In this document: positions 17,491-24,570 of the stretch, piece by piece
Numbering within the stretch: position 1 is the stretch's first letter
Layout: each line of letters opens with the position of its first letter
From: Anaerolineaceae bacterium
GTDB taxonomy: Bacteria; Chloroflexota; Anaerolineae; Aggregatilineales; Phototrophicaceae
DNA: 64,000 bases
NCBI GenBank assembly: GCA_016124855.1
Contig: WGMX01000013.1
Span: 1 to 64,000, forward strand
Direction: 5' to 3'
The notes under the pieces: generated by a model
What the model saw: only the letters and a program-made list of their open reading frames with translations
What the model was told of the DNA's origin: nothing
Databases searched by the model: none
Made by a program: the position numbers and the translations under genes

Positions 17491-19371
17491 ATGACAGGCT
17501 ATCCCTCTAACGACTATTACATTCCTCAACAACCTGAATCCAACATCAATCCGTGGTTAGTCCGCATACCCATATTATTCTTTAGCGGCTGCGTATTATT
17601 GGTGATGGCCTTATTGGCCCTGCTAATGGTATTCCAATTCGAATACGGCAATAAAGCCCTGCCGGGTTTGTCCGTCTATAACGTTAACTTGGGTGGACTC
17701 ACTCGTGACCAAGCCAAAACCGCCCTTACAAATGCTTTTACCTATGATAAGCAAGCTGTGTTCACCTTTCGTTATAACGAAAAGTTCTGGCAAGCCACGG
17801 CTGGCGAACTGGGTATCACCTTTGATGTTGATAAAACATTGGATGAAGTTTACCTGACCGGACATAGTGGCAGCATACTCACTGACCTTGGCACGCAAGC
17901 CAGTATTTGGTTGAATGGTCGCAGCATCGCCCCGATTGTGCGCTACGATGAGCAAATTGCCGTACAGCGCCTAAGTGCCATTGCCTCCGAGTTTGACCGT
18001 CCGGCAGTCGATGCCACCCTCAACATGAGTGGAACAGTGGTGGTTACAACACCGGCACAAACTGGCTTAGCGTTGGATGTAAGCACCACGCTCAACACAC
18101 TTGAAGGTTTAATGCGCCAGCTTCAAACAGGTGGCGAAATTGCGCTGGTGGTCAAAGAGGCCAAACCGTTAGTTACAGATGCCAGCGCAGCCGCAGCCAA
18201 AATAAACACTGCGCTTTCGGCTCCATTAACCTTAGTGACGGATGATCAGAAAGGTGGTTCGCTCGGCCCTTGGACAGCCAATGTTGACCAAATTAAGTCT
18301 TTGTTGATCCTTAAACTGATCCCTAACGGTGATGGCACGGAAAGCTATGATGTAACGGTTAATCCTGAACCTTTGCGCGGTTTTCTACAGAGTCTCGCAC
18401 CGGGTTTAATTAGCCAACCGAAAGATGGACGTTTCCATTTCAATGAAAGTTCACGTCAACTTGAAATGATTAAGGATAGCGTCAACGGTCGAGCCTTAGA
18501 TGTTGATGAAACCCTCAAACGGGTGAGCGACACCGTATTTAGCACCACCAACCGGCTTGTACCGTTGGTGTTTGCCTATAATTTGCCGAAGTACAGCAGC
18601 AACGTCACAGCCAGCGAATTAGGCATTACCCAATTGGTTGGTGATTCAACCACTTATTACACCGGATCAACTCAAAGTCGCGTCAAGAATATTATTGAAG
18701 CAGCCTCTCGCATGAATGGGATTATCGTCGCTCCCGGTGAAACTTTCTCCTTCAACAATTACCTTGGTGATATCAGCCCCGAAGAAGGCTTTGTACAGGG
18801 TAAGGTTATTTTTGGTGGTCGCACGATTGACGGTGTAGGCGGTGGGGTTTGTCAGGTCAGCACTACGGCTTTTCGCGCGGCGTTAAAGGCGGGTTATCCG
18901 ATTGTTGAGCGTAACTCACACGGCTATCGAGTTGGTTTTTATGAACTTAACGGTGCGCCTCCCGGATTAGACGCGGCTATTTTCCAGCCAACGGCGGACT
19001 TCCGATTCTTGAATGACACGCAGTATTCCCTGTTGATCGAGACATCGGTTTTTCCGGCTGACCAGTCCATCCAGTTCCGTTTCTACAGCACCAATCCCGG
19101 TCGGCAGGTTATTCTGGAAGGGCCAGTTATTAAGTCTGTTGTACCTGCACTCCCGACAGTTTATCAAGCAAATGCCCAGTTGCAGTTAGGGCAAGAACAA
19201 TATGTGGACTGGTCAAAAGATGGCGCGGATGTAACCTTTACACGGCGCATTTTAGATACGGCGGGTAAGGAAATTCGTACCGATACCATTTATACACATT
19301 ACCTTCCATGGGCAGCCGTAGTACAGGTTGCACCCACTGACCCGCGTGTAAGCCAGTCCAATACCGGATGA
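17491..19371 (+). CDS. VanW family protein with putative peptidoglycan-binding repeats
   Basis: A 626-residue envelope protein. A cytoplasmic N-tail (about 25 residues) and one transmembrane helix (about 28-50) are followed by two PG_binding_4-like domains (GLSVYNVNLGGLTRDQAKTAL is the typical opening) and a VanW domain at about 385-510 (NIIEAASRMNGIIVAPGETFSFNNYLG, and GVGGGVCQVSTTAFRAALKAGYPIVERNSH). The C-terminal 90 residues include a G5-like beta module. VanW was named from vancomycin-resistance clusters but its biochemical role is unknown; a cell-wall role is likely. A TATAAT lies at 17435-17440 upstream of the ATG, with a poor -35. Confidence 0.88.
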   Translation: MTGYPSNDYYIPQQPESNINPWLVRIPILFFSGCVLLVMALLALLMVFQFEYGNKALPGLSVYNVNLGGLTRDQAKTALTNAFTYDKQAVFTFRYNEKFWQATAGELGITFDVDKTLDEVYLTGHSGSILTDLGTQASIWLNGRSIAPIVRYDEQIAVQRLSAIASEFDRPAVDATLNMSGTVVVTTPAQTGLALDVSTTLNTLEGLMRQLQTGGEIALVVKEAKPLVTDASAAAAKINTALSAPLTLVTDDQKGGSLGPWTANVDQIKSLLILKLIPNGDGTESYDVTVNPEPLRGFLQSLAPGLISQPKDGRFHFNESSRQLEMIKDSVNGRALDVDETLKRVSDTVFSTTNRLVPLVFAYNLPKYSSNVTASELGITQLVGDSTTYYTGSTQSRVKNIIEAASRMNGIIVAPGETFSFNNYLGDISPEEGFVQGKVIFGGRTIDGVGGGVCQVSTTAFRAALKAGYPIVERNSHGYRVGFYELNGAPPGLDAAIFQPTADFRFLNDTQYSLLIETSVFPADQSIQFRFYSTNPGRQVILEGPVIKSVVPALPTVYQANAQLQLGQEQYVDWSKDGADVTFTRRILDTAGKEIRTDTIYTHYLPWAAVVQVAPTDPRVSQSNTG

Positions 19372-19463
19372 TTTTGCTTTTGGCTCAACTTATGCAACCG
19401 GACTCCCGTGTCCTACGTATAAACGCATGTACAAAAGTCGGATAGACATTCGGGACAACAACT

Positions 19464-19817
19464 ATGAACAATGTAAGTCGGGTATTCGCAACCGGTTTTA
19501 TCTGGGCGGCGCTAACCATTTTGGGCGTAGCCATGATGGTTTCAAAAACTGACATTAGCAGTGGTAACTTGACATTCATGATGATTGCCCTCATTATCGG
19601 GTCGACTATTGGTACGGCGGCTATCTGGACAAGTAATAAACCAGAAAGTGATAGTCGAGAAGCCAGCGAGAAAGCTAAACGCCACAGCCGGGTTGAGCGC
19701 CTTATGAATGATTTGAATGAACATGATATTGAGGAGCTGCGTTACCGGTTGATGAGCCAAGATGATGAAGATAGAATTCCTCTCGAAGAACTGATTAACA
19801 AGGGACGTGGCCGCTAG
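19464..19817 (+). CDS. small two-helix membrane protein
   Basis: A 117-residue protein with two membrane helices (about 8-27 and 36-54) and a charged cytoplasmic tail (KAKRHSRVERLMNDLNEHDIEELRYRL) that should be helical or coiled-coil. I recognise no named family; similar two-helix proteins with this kind of tail are common in Chloroflexota. It follows the VanW gene by 92 bases and precedes the tandem paralogues. Confidence 0.65.
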   Translation: MNNVSRVFATGFIWAALTILGVAMMVSKTDISSGNLTFMMIALIIGSTIGTAAIWTSNKPESDSREASEKAKRHSRVERLMNDLNEHDIEELRYRLMSQDDEDRIPLEELINKGRGR

Positions 19818-19939
19818 TACCTTAGTCACGTTTGAAACAATTGTTAGGTTAATTTACTTTCGTTAGGACTTCTGTTATGGTTTTTTTAGGCTAAGGTAAT
19901 ACAACTAATAACACTTATCGTTAGTTAGAGAATTGTTAT

Positions 19940-20500
19940 ATGGCTGTCCTCCGTGAGGAAACGCGCAATCGCTGGTCAGCACTCGCTCCTGATAAATTTA
20001 TCAACACAGTTTTATATGGTGCGCTCGGTGATCAGCTCAAGCTGGCATATACATTCATTGCTGTCTATACCCAGATTATGCATAACCTTCCTCGCACACA
20101 GACGTTAGGACTTGTGCATCATCAATCGGTAGTGGAACTTCGAAGTCTATTGAAACAGTTAAGGACTTTGATTAGCGATGCAAACAATGCGCTGCACGGT
20201 GATGATACGCCGACGGTACCCGTTTCTAGCTATACGGATGAAGGCTATATTTTAGACCTCGTAACGACTATCCGCCGTTTTATTCAAGAAATAGAGCGCG
20301 GCGTATCCAGAATTGAGACGACGCCGGAATTGATGGATATTCCAATGCCCGGTTCTAATGGTCGTTTAGCGAGTTCAGTTGCCAGTGACATAAACGGTTA
20401 CATGTTTGAAATTGTCCAAATATTGGACTTTGCCCAAAATTACGCCCAGCGAATTCTGGAACGAACAAGTCACAACCCTAAAAGTGAGTGTAAGGATTAA
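19940..20500 (+). CDS. uncharacterised protein, tandem paralogue A
   Basis: A 186-residue soluble, mostly helical protein, clearly homologous to the next gene along its whole length. The N-terminal half has LREETRNRWSALAPDKF, YGALGDQLKLAYTFIAVYTQI and LPRTQTLGL. The C-terminal half has TIRRFIQEIERGVSRIE and SSVASDINGYMFEIVQILDFAQNYAQ. The C-terminal pattern of an amphipathic helix, a loop and a second helix with YMF..Q.L.FAQ.YA recalls a histidine-kinase dimerisation bundle, but no phosphorylatable His is at the expected place. Function unknown. No ATPase domain is attached. Confidence 0.65.
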   Translation: MAVLREETRNRWSALAPDKFINTVLYGALGDQLKLAYTFIAVYTQIMHNLPRTQTLGLVHHQSVVELRSLLKQLRTLISDANNALHGDDTPTVPVSSYTDEGYILDLVTTIRRFIQEIERGVSRIETTPELMDIPMPGSNGRLASSVASDINGYMFEIVQILDFAQNYAQRILERTSHNPKSECKD

Positions 20501-20565
20501 CCTTTCGGAAACAGCTCATTATTTAGTTTTCCGTTAGGGTTTTGGTTTAATTTGTGTCATACTAG

Positions 20566-21150
20566 ATGTCACAAAATACCAACCTATTGATCCGAGATTC
20601 GAACGTGACACTCCTTCACGAAGAAACCTTAGCGCGTTATCAAGAATTACTCCCGTCAGAGTTTATGGAGTACGTCATCTTTGGCACGTTACGCGACCAT
20701 ATGTATACGGTCTATACGGTTATTAACGTCTATACCAAGATTGTGTTGAGCTTACCTTCCACCATTGATTTGCGGCTCACCTACGTACCGAACACCGTGC
20801 TTCAGATTCCCACAGAATTACGTGAGATTATGCGTAACATACAGTTGTGTGCGGTTGAAGCTTATAACCTGATGCAGATTGATATTCCGCGCGATTCTGA
20901 CTCGATAGAACATGTCATTTTGCAATTTGTGAATAACCTTCGCCAACCGATTGAGACAATTGATCGTTGGGCAGCGGCTATCGAAGGTGACATCGTCATG
21001 AAAAGTTGGGTTCTACATGGCTTGCGCGACAAGACTCCATCACAGGTTGCCAGCGAAATTCGGCAGTACATGTTTGATACGAACCAAGTACTGCTGTTTG
21101 CACAAGCCTATGCCTTATGGTGGAGTCGTAAGTCACCTCGCCTGACCTAA
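20566..21150 (+). CDS. uncharacterised protein, tandem paralogue B
   Basis: A 194-residue paralogue of the preceding gene. Shared features are LHEETLARYQELLPSEF, FGTLRDHMYTVYTVINVYTKI, LPSTIDLRL, VNNLRQPIETIDRWAAAIEGD and SQVASEIRQYMFDTNQVLLFAQAYA. The string LRQPIETIDRWAAAIEGD resembles the first DHp helix of histidine kinases (LRTPLxxIxGxxExLxxG) with the phospho-accepting His absent. It starts 65 bases after paralogue A and overlaps the convergent glycosyltransferase gene by 4 bases. The tandem arrangement suggests the two products interact or have split roles; this is inference. Confidence 0.65.
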   Translation: MSQNTNLLIRDSNVTLLHEETLARYQELLPSEFMEYVIFGTLRDHMYTVYTVINVYTKIVLSLPSTIDLRLTYVPNTVLQIPTELREIMRNIQLCAVEAYNLMQIDIPRDSDSIEHVILQFVNNLRQPIETIDRWAAAIEGDIVMKSWVLHGLRDKTPSQVASEIRQYMFDTNQVLLFAQAYALWWSRKSPRLT

Positions 21151-22235
21151 GCGGATGTTTCATCTTCTACGAACGCTTTGATTTTTGCTTCGGCCTCGCT
21201 GACGCTGATGCCATCGCGCGTCCAGTTCCAATCCAGCGCAGGATTTCCAGCAACACCCTTTTGATTGACCTGTGTAGGCTTCCAAAGGGCGAGGCTGTTG
21301 GGGGTAAATGGCGCGTAACGGATGGGATCAGATGGGCCAAGAATCATGACTGTTCGTGCACCAGCGGCAGCGGCTAAGTGCGTCATACCGGTATCGTTAC
21401 CGATATATAGGAAGCTTAGGCTGGCAAGTGCCGCGATCTGACCAAAACTCAGGCTGCCCACAAAAGTGATAGGAGGCTGTTCCAACTTTTCAACAACGGC
21501 GTTGACAATATCTCCGTCACTTGGACCACCGATTAATACAATTTTGGTATTAAGCGATTTGGCGAGACGATTGGCTAATTCCGCAAAGTTAGCAGGCGGC
21601 CAGCGTTTGCTATCCATCGTCATGCCGGGATTACGCCCACCTGAAGGATTGATGACGATGAAGGATTCGGTAACATTGGACTTTAACAGTTCATTTTTGA
21701 CTGATGTTCGATTTTCCGGCGTAACTGGAACGTTGGCGACGCAGCCGCTTACATCCAAGCCGAGCGCGCGCGGCACATCCAGATAAATGTCGGCTTCATG
21801 ACGCGGTTGATTGGGATCAATGGGCGCACGAATGGTGTAGCCGAAACCCCGTCTGGAACTGTCTAAACCGGCACGATTTGGAATGCCTGATAACAGGAGC
21901 GCGGCACTCATCAAGGGTGAGCGCACCAATGACACGGCGAGGTCAAAATGACCTGAGCGTATCTGGCGTACAAATTGGAAAAAACCGCCGACTGATTTAA
22001 CAGGCAGCGCTTGTGAACCAGTATCTATAACGGCATCCAAAAGTGGATGATGTTCGATGACGCCTTTCGACCATGTACCAACGGCCCATGTGATGTGTGC
22101 CTGCGGATAGGCACGGCGCAAGGCCATGAGTGTGGGCGTGGCGAGTATCACGTCACCGATGCAGCAGGGAAGAATGAGGACAATTCGTTTAGTACTGAGT
22201 GCTGAGTACCGAGTGCTGAGTGAAGACAAAAGCAT
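21147..22235 (-). CDS. glycosyltransferase family 9 (heptosyltransferase-like)
   Basis: A 362-residue GT-B fold protein of family GT9. RIVLILPCCIGDVILATPTLMALRRAYP is the N-terminal Rossmann start with the catalytic Asp (GD). The C-terminal half has IVLIGGPSDGDIV, FVGSLSFGQIAALASLSFLYIGNDTGMTHLAAAAG and the TVMILGPSDP loop. GT9 enzymes move heptose or other sugars from nucleotide sugars, often in LPS; here the acceptor is unknown because no LPS genes are seen. The first 15 codons are made of a tandem ACTCAGC-type repeat, so the native start may lie further in (TTG 22229 has AGGAA 6 bases before it). Confidence 0.8.
   Translation of the reverse strand: MLLSSLSTRYSALSTKRIVLILPCCIGDVILATPTLMALRRAYPQAHITWAVGTWSKGVIEHHPLLDAVIDTGSQALPVKSVGGFFQFVRQIRSGHFDLAVSLVRSPLMSAALLLSGIPNRAGLDSSRRGFGYTIRAPIDPNQPRHEADIYLDVPRALGLDVSGCVANVPVTPENRTSVKNELLKSNVTESFIVINPSGGRNPGMTMDSKRWPPANFAELANRLAKSLNTKIVLIGGPSDGDIVNAVVEKLEQPPITFVGSLSFGQIAALASLSFLYIGNDTGMTHLAAAAGARTVMILGPSDPIRYAPFTPNSLALWKPTQVNQKGVAGNPALDWNWTRDGISVSEAEAKIKAFVEDETSA
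22191..22225. repeat. tandem heptamer-type repeat at the 5' end of the GT9 gene
   Basis: AGTACTGAGTGCTGAGT is followed by ACCGAGTGCTGAGTGAAG, so GTRCTGAGT-like units repeat about four times. The unit encodes the low-complexity N-terminus SLSTRYSALST of the GT9 protein. Confidence 0.55.
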
Positions 22236-22478
22236 TTCCTGATGATGGGTGATTATGATCTAGCAAAATGATTCGGAAAATTCTGCAAATTCTTCAGATT
22301 CAGAATGCAATTTTTTTGGCGAACTATTGGCAAAACGTGAAAGATATATGGCAAAAGTGGCAGCATTTCGGCGGATTGCCCGGCTAAAATTGCGGCAATC
22401 GGCTAGTGGCATGTCCGACGCCAAGATTGCCAATAAGTAGATTCAAGCGGCAAATTTCAAGTTACAAGTGAAAGCATA

Positions 22479-22520
22479 ATTAACCGCCAAGAGATTTTTA
22501 ACGCAAAGACACAGAGTAGA
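22479..22520 (-). repeat. dispersed repeat, copy 3 (reverse, shortened)
   Basis: TTAACCGCCAAGAGATTTTT then AACGCAAAGACACAGAG. It is the reverse orientation of the element at 9993-10082 with the middle missing. Confidence 0.5.
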
Positions 22521-22538
22521 AAACATGGTAGGCCTCTA

Positions 22539-22637
22539 TTAAGTGGCGGAGATGATGTTTGTCCACATGTACCCCACCCCAAAACACAGGGACGGGCTTT
22601 AAATGCGGGACACGACATGTCGTGTCCCTACGAAAAT
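22539..22637. repeat. hairpin repeat family, copy A
   Basis: A left flank TTAAGTGGCGGAGATGATG, then ATGTACCCCACCCC, AAAACACAGGGACGGGCTTT, and a perfect 22-base palindrome at 22607-22628 (GGGACACGACA and its complement) followed by CCTACG. Flanks match copy B at 23678-23782 but the palindrome arms differ. Confidence 0.7.
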
Positions 22638-22723
22638 GACTCACCCCGTATTTTGTAGATATGAGTATAGAACAAAAAGGCTACAAAATCAAGTTCGAAT
22701 CCGGTTAGAATATCGGTCAGGTT

Positions 22724-23569
22724 TCATTTAACAAAATAAAAGAGTTCGCCGGGTTGCAAGATTTTATACGGCTGGCGCGGCGCGAATTTGGCGAAGGCGT
22801 CAGCGATGCTGCCCATTGAAATGGTGTTATTGGGATAGAGATCATTATGTCCGGCGATGACTGTTCCCCAGCCTATTTCTATGGCAAGCCGTGCGGCTTC
22901 TTCCGGCAGCAGGTTACCGATTGCACCAACTAACGTTTCGCGGTACCAATCGCGTCCATTGACCGGCAGCATGGCTACATCGGCAGTCGGGTAGGATTTG
23001 AGCATATCGACATAACCGGGATAAATCACGGTATCCCCTGAATGATAGAACGTGACACCATTCCACTCGATGAGATAACCGAACCAGCGGTAACCTTTTT
23101 GTTCATCATATTCTTTTTCATAATGAGCCGAGGGCAGCGCTGTGAGTTTAATACTTGTGCCGGGCAGCGTTATCGGTTCAAGTGCCTTCGGAATGATGGT
23201 GCGTTCCTCAGCGACTTCTGCTTTGGTAAACAAAGGGCGACACCAAGCGGGTGCAACAAAACGGGCATTTGGTGAGGCTTTGGCTAAGGGCTTAACGGTA
23301 TGGGTGTCAAAGTGGTCTTCATGTTCATGGCTGGCGAGATGATAGGTGGCGTTGGTGACAGTCTCGGGTTCGATGGGCGGTGGATAGGCTCGATACCACC
23401 AACTGCCTGCTTGGTCTTCGACGATGTTGCTCAGGCAGGGATCAATACACAGAATGGCATCAGGTCCTTTGATGGCGATTCCCATTTGCCCCATGCCCCA
23501 GAAGGCGAGGCTGTTAGGGATAATCGGTATGGTATTCATTTGAGTAAGTAGGGCATTTCCAGTAGGCAT
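22724..23569 (-). CDS. MBL-fold metal-dependent hydrolase (UlaG-like)
   Basis: A 281-residue metallo-beta-lactamase-fold enzyme. The metal motif is SHEHEDHFD (HxHxDH); further ligands are His in LPSAHYEKEYD, Asp in FYHSGDTVIYPG and His in IAGHNDLYPNN. Overall layout resembles the UlaG-like L-ascorbate-6-phosphate lactonase group and other MBL phosphodiesterases; the substrate is not determinable. ATG 23569 is chosen over an in-frame start 30 bases upstream because GGAG lies about 9 bases before it. It stands alone between repeat-containing gaps. Confidence 0.8.
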   Translation of the reverse strand: MPTGNALLTQMNTIPIIPNSLAFWGMGQMGIAIKGPDAILCIDPCLSNIVEDQAGSWWYRAYPPPIEPETVTNATYHLASHEHEDHFDTHTVKPLAKASPNARFVAPAWCRPLFTKAEVAEERTIIPKALEPITLPGTSIKLTALPSAHYEKEYDEQKGYRWFGYLIEWNGVTFYHSGDTVIYPGYVDMLKSYPTADVAMLPVNGRDWYRETLVGAIGNLLPEEAARLAIEIGWGTVIAGHNDLYPNNTISMGSIADAFAKFAPRQPYKILQPGELFYFVK

Positions 23570-23677
23570 AAAGATTTCTCCAGAAAAATATTTCAGCACA
23601 CAGTTGCGGAGATTTTAATTGTGAGGGTGAACTTATACAAATCGATTGGTCAAGGGGCATCAATTGGTGAGATTAAG

Positions 23678-23782
23678 TTAAGTGGTGAAATGATTTGTCG
23701 AATGTACCCCACCCCTACCCCTCCCCAAAACACAGGGAGGGGCTTTAAATACCGGAAAAGGCACGCCTTTTCCCTACAGAAA
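23678..23782. repeat. hairpin repeat family, copy B
   Basis: TTAAGTGGTGAAATGAT then ATGTACCCCACCCC, an extra TACCCCTCCCC, AAAACACAGGGAGGGGCTTT and a hairpin at 23754-23773 with 9-base arms GGAAAAGGC and GCCTTTTCC, then CTACAG. Flanks agree with copy A while hairpin arms do not. Confidence 0.7.
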
Positions 23783-23856
23783 TCAGCTTGAAGCATAAAA
23801 TGTTTTAGTGCGAGTTACCCCATTAATCCCTATTTTATTTCCGTAGAACAAACGTA

Positions 23857-23885
23857 TTGACTCTCAGGTTGGCTTAGGGTTTATC
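23857..23885 (+). promoter_or_regulatory. sigma70-like promoter
   Basis: TTGACT, a 17-base spacer and TTTATC, 46 bases before the ATG at 23931. The -35 is good and the -10 is weak. Confidence 0.35.
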
Positions 23886-23930
23886 CTTATTTCAAATTCG
23901 GTGCAGGCATTGATTGAAGGAGAAATAACC

Positions 23931-24476
23931 ATGACAACGGCAGAAATGACATTGGTGGGAAAGACAAGGACATGGGCGAGCGAACCTAGAATCTACGAGC
24001 GACCCGATGAGCGCTATATGGGTATCAGAGTTCAGACTCCTTTCAAGGGGATGTTTACGCTGATTGATAAACATCTTTTTAAGGAGCTCAGAGATTGGAT
24101 GAAACAGGAAGGCATAGAGCCAGATGGTAAACCGTTTTTCCGTTATTACGTCATCAATATGGATGGCGAAATGGACGTTGAAGTTGGAATTCCGGTTGTC
24201 ACAGGGCTGCCGGGTAATGGGCGGATTTGTCCAAGAGTGCTGCCTGCTGGACGCTACGCCAGTCTAATTTACGTGGGAACGGGTTATACGGGCAGCGGGG
24301 CATTGACGAGATGGGCTATCGAACACGGTTATACTTTTGATCAATGGGATGATCCTAAAGGTACTGCGTTCCGCGCGCGTTATGAGCGCTATCTCACCGA
24401 TCCGAAAATTCAGCCGCTCAAGTCAAAATGGGAATGTGAAGTAGCCGTCAAGCTGGCCGATATTCAGCCGCGGTAA
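23931..24476 (+). CDS. GyrI-like small-molecule-binding (effector-binding) domain protein
   Basis: A 181-residue stand-alone GyrI-like/AraC effector-binding domain. It shows the duplicated beta-alpha-beta-beta pattern: YMGIRVQTPFKGMFTLIDKHLFKELRDWM, FFRYYVINMDGEMDVEVGIPV, GNGRICPRVLPAGRYASLIYVGTGY, and the closing KWECEVAVKLAD. Such domains bind hydrophobic cations or drugs and usually sit next to a DNA-binding domain; here there is none, as in SbmC/GyrI or SOUL-like stand-alone proteins. AAGGAGA 6 bases before ATG 23931 fixes the start; an in-frame ATG/GTG further up lacks an SD. Cytoplasmic. Confidence 0.8.
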   Translation: MTTAEMTLVGKTRTWASEPRIYERPDERYMGIRVQTPFKGMFTLIDKHLFKELRDWMKQEGIEPDGKPFFRYYVINMDGEMDVEVGIPVVTGLPGNGRICPRVLPAGRYASLIYVGTGYTGSGALTRWAIEHGYTFDQWDDPKGTAFRARYERYLTDPKIQPLKSKWECEVAVKLADIQPR

Positions 24477-24487
24477 CGGCGTTGTTA

Positions 24488-24535
24488 ATCCTCACCCCCA
24501 ACCCCCTCCCATTGCATAGAGGGGGCTTTAAAGAC
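24488..24535. repeat. hairpin repeat family, related copy
   Basis: ATCCTCACCCCCAACCCCCT, then a hairpin with arms CCCCCTC (24502-24508) and GAGGGGG (24519-24525), then CTTTAAAG. The GGGCTTTAAA end is shared with copies A and B. It lies between the GyrI-like gene and the convergent antiporter gene and could act as a terminator. Confidence 0.5.
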
Positions 24536-24570
24536 CACAAATCGTCGATGCCTTGTTTTTTGAATATTAA

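Larger units (their letters stand above)
22236..22723. other. 488-base intergenic region with repeats
   Basis: Gap between two minus-strand genes. A possible basic 30-codon ORF lies at 22348-22440 on the plus strand without a good SD; I do not call it. It also holds repeat copy 3 at 22479-22520 and the hairpin element at 22539-22637. Confidence 0.45.
23570..23930. other. 361-base divergent intergenic region
   Basis: It lies between the MBL gene (minus) and the GyrI-like gene (plus). It contains the second hairpin repeat (23678-23782) and, near its right end, a promoter at 23857-23885. Confidence 0.5.

Noticed and set aside
21147..22235. LPS heptosyltransferase as proof of an LPS outer membrane
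   Set aside because: GT9 proteins also occur in organisms without LPS, and no lpx, lpt or kdo genes are seen in the window.
22348..22440. Basic 30-codon ORF on the plus strand (MAKVAAFRRIARLKLRQSAS...)
   Set aside because: No convincing ribosome binding site, promoter or terminator, and it lies in a gap full of repeats.
22690..22703. GTTCGAATCC, a tRNA T-loop-like string
   Set aside because: The flanking bases do not pair as a T-stem and no acceptor or anticodon arm can be drawn.
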